DNA from: Psettodes erumei
Lineage: Eukaryota; Chordata; Actinopteri; Pleuronectiformes; Psettodidae
Direction: 5' to 3'
NCBI GenBank assembly: GCA_016785225.1
Contig: JAFBJZ010000877.1
Span: forward strand, 1 to 64,000
DNA: 64,000 bases
Shown: positions 59,159 through 64,000 of the stretch, piece after piece
Layout: every line of letters starts with the position of its first letter
How positions within the stretch are numbered: position 1 is the stretch's first letter
Notes under the pieces: generated by a model
What the model was told of the DNA's origin: nothing
The model's input: only the letters and a program-made list of their open reading frames with translations
Databases searched by the model: none
Program-made: the position numbers and the translations under genes

Positions 59159-62109
59159 TCACTGGCCAAAGCATCCCTCAACACACGGTCCATCACGTGG
59201 TGAGCAGATCTCAGTTGAACACATGAAGTAGATCTGAGAGGTGAAAGTAGAGCAGGATTAGACGTAGCGTCCAGTCTCCAGAGTGCGCGCAGTGTACTAT
59301 GACAAACAGCTGCTGGCAATTGAGATTTGGCCAGAATTCGCAGTTTGCAAAATGGCCTCTCCACATCTCTTCATAATGAATGCTGACTTGAGATTTAGAG
59401 ATACAGCTGTAAATGGTTTCATTTTCCACTACATGCTTTCACTGCGTAAAGTGATAAACTGTGTGAATTTGCACTTAGAGAAAAACCATAAACTTTCACA
59501 AATTCATATCTACTTTTGACAAAAGGTAGAAGAGGGGTCTAAATGCCAACCCCATGATAAAACTTTATTAATTACCATGGGGCAAATTCACAAGCACTCT
59601 GGGCAGACAGGTGCATGTTTTTCCTTTTTTTTGTTGCAGCACATAAAAATGTGGGGGAAGCATGATGAAAGAAACATTCTGACATTTGGAGAAGTACCAT
59701 CATTTGCTTTCTTGAAGAGAGTTGGAGAAGATGATTGACACCACTTTCCTATCTGTGTGTAAAAATACAGCGCTACAGCCAGCAGTCTTTTAGCATCACT
59801 TCCCCTCTCCTCCTTTTCTCTCCTTTTATCTCAACCAGTTGAGGCAGACAGCTGCCCACCCTGGGTCCGGTTCTGTTGGAGATTTCTTCCTGGGTAATTT
59901 TACCTCTCCACTGTTGCCAAGCACTTGCTCACTCTGGGACCCGGGTTTCTCTCTATAATACTGTAAGGTCCCTACTCTTAAAAAGCCTTAAGATAATGTA
60001 TGTTGTGAGTTGGTGCTTTACAAAAAGAAGTGAATCGTAAGTGAACCGCTATTCATCGAACTCAAGTATCTTTGCTCATCCTTACCTCTTCATCTGGGTC
60101 CTTGAACTCACCATCAGGAAGGAATTGGAAGGTGGTGATGGTGAAGCGGCGGGTTTGACCCTGAGGAAAGGGTGATTGAGGATAAGACAGCACAGCCTGG
60201 TGTGGGGTCTGATCCAAGGGGTTGGGGCATCTAGAGAGTAACATTGGATTAGTTAGTCAATTATATAAACAGGGTAGCAGTTTCAAAAATATACATTATA
60301 CACTTTCCTTATTATCTTCTTTTCAGTGGAAAAACATTCAAAATGTAATATTTGTGTGAAGCACATCTTCAGTACTTTTTGTTGATGTTCTTTTCACACA
60401 GGAGATGTTTCAACATACCCATTGTAAAGCAGCACCCACACAGATTTTCCAGAGCGGGGGTAGGCCACACAGAAGTGCACTAGTAGCACCAAACTGGGAT
60501 CTGGGGCGTTAAGCAGCCTCACTTCCAAGTATAGGGGTTTCCCCAGCAGCATCTGCAGGGGCTGGTGATACTGAGGGTGGTAGCTGCTGTACTGAACATC
60601 TGGGACAAGAGGAGGGGTTATTGGAATAACTGGAGATTATAACAACAACTTTCACCCACTCAAAACTAGAAATAAGTGCTGGATTTGTTATTCAATCAGT
60701 GGTATCAATCCAACTTGACCAGAGTAAACATCTGTGCTTACAACAGTACAAAATAATATTTCTATGGGTTAGGGTTATTTTATACAGAGCAGCACTTGGT
60801 GGTTGAAGACCATTTACCTTTGGCAATTCTGAGCTGCACTCCAAACATGCCCTGGGTGTGAATTTCAGGTCCAAGGGTGGGAGTTTTAACAAGGTAGCTC
60901 ACAGTCAGGACAGGGCCGGGCTGAAACCGGCACTCCACCAACAGCCTTAATAAAAGAAAAATGTATCATGTGTGTAATTTATTAAGTTTCTGAAGGGTAT
61001 AAAAGAAGGCTGGGGAAAGAGCTATGGAGGTCTGAGAGTTTTTTCCCCCCAATCAAACTAAAAAACATCAGGCCAAGAAAACAAAATAGTAACTGCAGGA
61101 TTATCTCTTAATTTCTCCAACAACAGATAAATACAGCAACTATCCTTAACTTATTTAGTGTTTTGTCAAGCACAAACTCCTGCATCCTTATGGGTACATG
61201 GTTACTATTGATTATTGCCATTACGATTGATATGGATAATTAAAAACAATGTGCTCTGACCTGACAGGAGAATCTCTTGTGATTGTGCCATAGTTGAGGC
61301 TAATAGCCTGAACCTTGTTGATGACCTCCACCATGTAGATCACTGTTTTCCCCACCACCTGTCAGGACAGAATCAGACAAATGGGTTGGAATTTAGACTC
61401 TTAATAAATGTCAAATTGTCCAGGAAGTATGCATCAGTGGGTCACTTAAAGGATAATACGGGGGTTGGGCTATATATTTCCCTGATGATCAATAAACCAA
61501 AACTCTCAGTTTGACAATATTTTATCATTTCCCTACCGTGCCTTTTATTCAACCCCAATCCCACTGGTTCCTACTGAAGCCAAGTGTTTAAAAATATGTC
61601 ACTGACTCAAAATGAGCTACAGTAGCTGAGTCCATGGTAACCAGAATATGTCCGTCAGCACAGCATTGTGGCTTAAAAATGTATTTTAATGGTTTTTGTA
61701 GAATAATGGCAGTCTATGGCACAAAAAAGACTGGGTATGTCAGGTCATCATTTATTTTGTTATTTTCATGGTATATGATGTTATTAAAAAGAATATAGAA
61801 TATAACCAGACCTGTCACTCCCATTAACTGAGACAATAAAAAAGTCCAAAACACACCGTTCTAATACAGGCAGATGTCTTCCTCAACCTATCAATATTCT
61901 GGAAAGGTGTTGGTTCATTAAAGCTCACCACTCTGCGTGCCCCGCAGCCGTCCATCGGGATCTTGAACAATGCGTACTCAGAAGTCACTCTCTGAGGTTT
62001 ACAGGAGGAGTTGCTGGCAACGACAAGCAGGGCAGGGGATAGAGGAGGCTCCGTCAGGGAGGCGGGCACGGAGAAGACAAAGTGGCGGTCAATAGTGCAC
62101 TCTGGAGGA

Positions 62110-62146
<37 letters not shown>

Positions 62147-63431
62147 TGTAGTTATGTAAAGGTCAGATGAACAAAAGGTCAGAAATCTCAGGAGGCAATT
62201 GATAATGAGACCCAAGGTATCTTATACCCTTTTCACATTGTGTGTCACTGCCAGCTTGAATCATGCTGTGCCGCCCCTGAATATGGCTCCTCACGCATCC
62301 TGCAGCTGTAACGCTTACATTTCCGTGCTCAGAACAGCTCAACTGTACTCAGCTATGTGGCGTGAAAAACGCCAGTGGGGACATAAACTGCAGCTCACCA
62401 TCCATGGGGTAGTAGCAGGCAGGAGGATGCTTGCTGAAGCAGCAGGCCATGGAGAGGCACTGTGACTGAGATATGGACATGGGTCCACAGGGGAGACGTT
62501 GTTCACTGGGTAGGTTGCACTCTGTGGGACAGCACGACAAATGTCATCAGCACAGTTAAAATAACTTTGAATGGCCTGGAGAAAACACCCTTTGGCAAAT
62601 TGAATAGCCTTTCCGAGGTGTAAACACTAAATTTATCTACCTTTGCCAGACTCTGCGATGACAACTGGACAAGACAACTGAGACTCCCTTCTCCCATTTA
62701 TTGTCATGTAGATGACAGAGATGATGTACATTTTACCCTTTTGGAGAAAAATGTTTTTACAAAAGTTAAATCGGTAAAGCAAATAGTCAATTATACAAAA
62801 GGTCATGTGCTCAGTGTGAAATCTGAGTCAATACTTGCCTGCACACTCATGTAGCAGTGTGAGTGTAGTGGGAGACTCAAATAGATTTTGCCATCTTTGC
62901 CTTCGCTTGCAGAATACCCACAGTGCTTTGGGGCATCCTGGAGGTTCATCTGGTTCCCTTTTATGTCTCAAAAAGCACATGTGGAAACATACAATTTTTG
63001 TGTGGACTTTAAATGGCACAATTACAGCTCTCAGCATGGCAAGGGCAAGAGTTTAAATGTTGCACAGTCAAAACAAAAACACCTCCCTCCAACTGTACAC
63101 CAGTGCAGCCCCCCCTGAAGTCAGTTAAAATCCAACCCATGCAGTGCTGATGGTAACCATATGCACCTGAAACGTATTTACACCAACCTTTAAGATGAAT
63201 TTCAGCGATGGGACCAGCGGGGAGTTTCACAGTCATCTGATTGGAGGAGCAGATAACTCTCGGCTTTGGCACAGGAGAGTGGGTGGTGCTGGGTGGGGTG
63301 GGGGAAACAGGTGGGGTAACTGGTGTAGGAGGTTCAGGGGTAATTTCATATGGGCATTGCAGTTCCAGAGTCCTATACTGTGCCGCGGACAGGTCCCAAA
63401 ACCTCAGAGGTAAGGAAATGGTTGTGGGAGT
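59159..63431 (-). CDS. zp1-like: zona pellucida (egg-coat) protein of ZP1/ZP4 type, 3' part
   Basis: ZP proteins polymerise into the egg envelope. Ten exons on the minus strand join in phase and give the last 460 residues: 63188-63431, 62839-62957, 62641-62737, 62399-62521, 61929-62101, 61261-61358, 60818-60945, 60419-60599, 60086-60230 and 59159-59233. In order they encode a Pro/Thr-rich linker (PPTPVTPPVSPTPP), a ZP-N-like part with CGYSASEGKDGKIYLSLP, a trefoil domain (ECNLPSEQRLPCGPMS, ending CCFSKHPPACYYPMD), then a ZP module from ECTIDRHFVFSVP through ARRVVVGKTVIYMVEVIN, LEVRLLNAPDPSLVLLVH and FTITTFQFLPDGEF to YFMCSTEICSPRDGPC. Trefoil plus ZP marks the ZP1/ZP4 (ZPB) family. The chain stops at CFGQ, with no furin-like site or membrane segment after the ZP domain. 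Intron 2 has a GC donor. Earlier exons lie beyond the right edge. Confidence 0.88.
59820..60030 (+). repeat. LINE-type repeat tail in ZP gene intron
   Basis: CAGTTGAGGCAGACAGCTGC, GGAGATTTCTTCCTGGGTAA, TGCCAAGCACTTGCTCACTC and GTTGGTGCTTTACAAAAAGA are parts of a very common teleost repeat whose tail normally ends in a GGCGCTATATAAAT-like motif. It lies between the last two coding exons. Confidence 0.6.
62112..62144. repeat. (CA)n microsatellite abutting a ZP exon
   Basis: A 16-unit CA repeat (TG on the transcript) lies 9 bases from the acceptor CCTCCTCCAG of the exon 61929-62101, so it forms most of the 3' splice-site tract. Confidence 0.95.
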
Positions 63432-63834
63432 CTAAAGTAAGGGAGATCAATAAAGTCAAAATGAACAACCACGCATGGTTTGGTTTCCAGGTCCTGTACG
63501 TAAAAATAGAGTTTGCAAGTCAAATTCAAGTCACAAAATGTGTTCCTACTAGTTGGTTGCACAGTGTCAAAAAAATCTCCACCTAGTACACATGCATGCA
63601 GAGCAACTGCTGCATACAGTCCATATGGGATTAATTGTAAATATGAACTGCTGACTGGGGAAAAATAGCTCATCTGTGTTCCATATACAGGCAGGACTGG
63701 TATCATAAATTGCTGCAGTGACAACCCAAGTGTTAAAACCCACCAGCGTCAGCAATTCCAGATAATTCTGTATTTTGTGCCGTCATTGTGTTGCACTGCA
63801 TCATGGTATTTTTAGTATCTTCTCTCCCCATTTA

Positions 63835-64000
63835 TGTAAAGTTATCTACAGTATGGTGCAAAAGGCTTGATGCACATATACTAGACACCTATGTGTCATG
63901 CAGTACCATCAGGTATTGATCCCCAATTCATTTAGCAGCATGACAATGACCCCAAAAACACCAACAGAGTCATAACAAATTATCTTCAGATACAGGAAGA
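63835..64000 (+). mobile_element. Tc1/mariner-like fragment
   Basis: ACAGTATGGTGCAAAAGGCT resembles the terminal repeat of a common fish Tc1-like element. Some 80 bases later CAGCATGACAATGACCCCAA encodes QHDNDPK, the conserved block around the second catalytic Asp of Tc1 transposases, followed by ITNYLQ. End and internal motif are close together, so this is a deleted copy. It continues past the right edge. Confidence 0.6.

Noticed and set aside
63404..63724. Minus-strand frame with QFMIPVLPVYGTQMSYF as a further ZP exon
   Set aside because: Its possible splice sites do not give the phase 0 exit needed to join the exon at 63431, and the sequence does not resemble the linker of ZP1. It might still be an exon, but I cannot support it.

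Overview
The window is nuclear DNA from a teleost fish, very likely a percomorph. Genes have many short exons with GT-AG introns, coding density is low, and there are long CA/TG, CT and TAA microsatellites and several fish-type repeats. No prokaryotic operon, CRISPR array, rRNA or tRNA was seen. Because the coding exons are short and spliced, I rebuilt five genes by joining exons at splice sites with matching reading phase.

Layout from left to right. (1) 1-700: an AT-rich tandem array with a period of about 169 bp that runs off the left edge. (2) 828-1949, minus: an osteocalcin of the long fish type (OC2), with a 156-residue exon of Ser/Asp/Glu/Ala repeats between the signal peptide and the Gla domain. 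(3) 6369-10528, minus: erp27, an ER-resident member of the protein disulfide isomerase family with no CXXC site and a KTEL tail. All seven exons are present, but exon 6 carries one extra base. (4) About 10.5-18.2 kb: no coding gene recognised. It holds a CpG-rich promoter-like block at 14.6-15.0 kb and a perfect X-box at 17.9 kb. (5) 18758-19875, minus, and 21644-23573, plus: two complete genes for the inhibitory gamma subunit of cone phosphodiesterase 6 (pde6h type), arranged head to head. Both have a GGATTAGCAG element just upstream of the TATA-like box. (6) 27089-56217, minus: the full coding sequence of rbfox2, an RNA-splicing regulator, in 13 coding exons over 29 kb, with a long 3' UTR and repeat-rich introns. 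(7) 59159-63431, minus: the 3' part of an egg-coat gene of the ZP1/ZP4 type (trefoil plus ZP module), continuing past the right edge. A Tc1/mariner-like fragment lies at the right end.

The order osteocalcin - erp27 - pde6h matches the human 12p12.3 block MGP - ERP27 - ARHGDIB - PDE6H, with a Gla-protein gene in the MGP position and no recognisable arhgdib. rbfox2 and the ZP gene are not part of that human block, so a rearrangement lies between about 23.6 and 27 kb relative to human. The genes do not form one pathway. They belong to bone matrix (OC2), ER folding (erp27), cone phototransduction (pde6h pair), splicing control (rbfox2) and egg coat (ZP).

The most notable points are the divergent pde6h pair with a shared promoter element and a lost Thr in one copy, the very long acidic osteocalcin propeptide at the MGP locus, the single-base break in erp27, a GC-AG intron in the ZP gene, an RBFOX-binding UGCAUG placed downstream of an rbfox2 exon, a candidate alternative rbfox2 first exon, and several X-box palindromes. 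I found no clearly new type of biological system.
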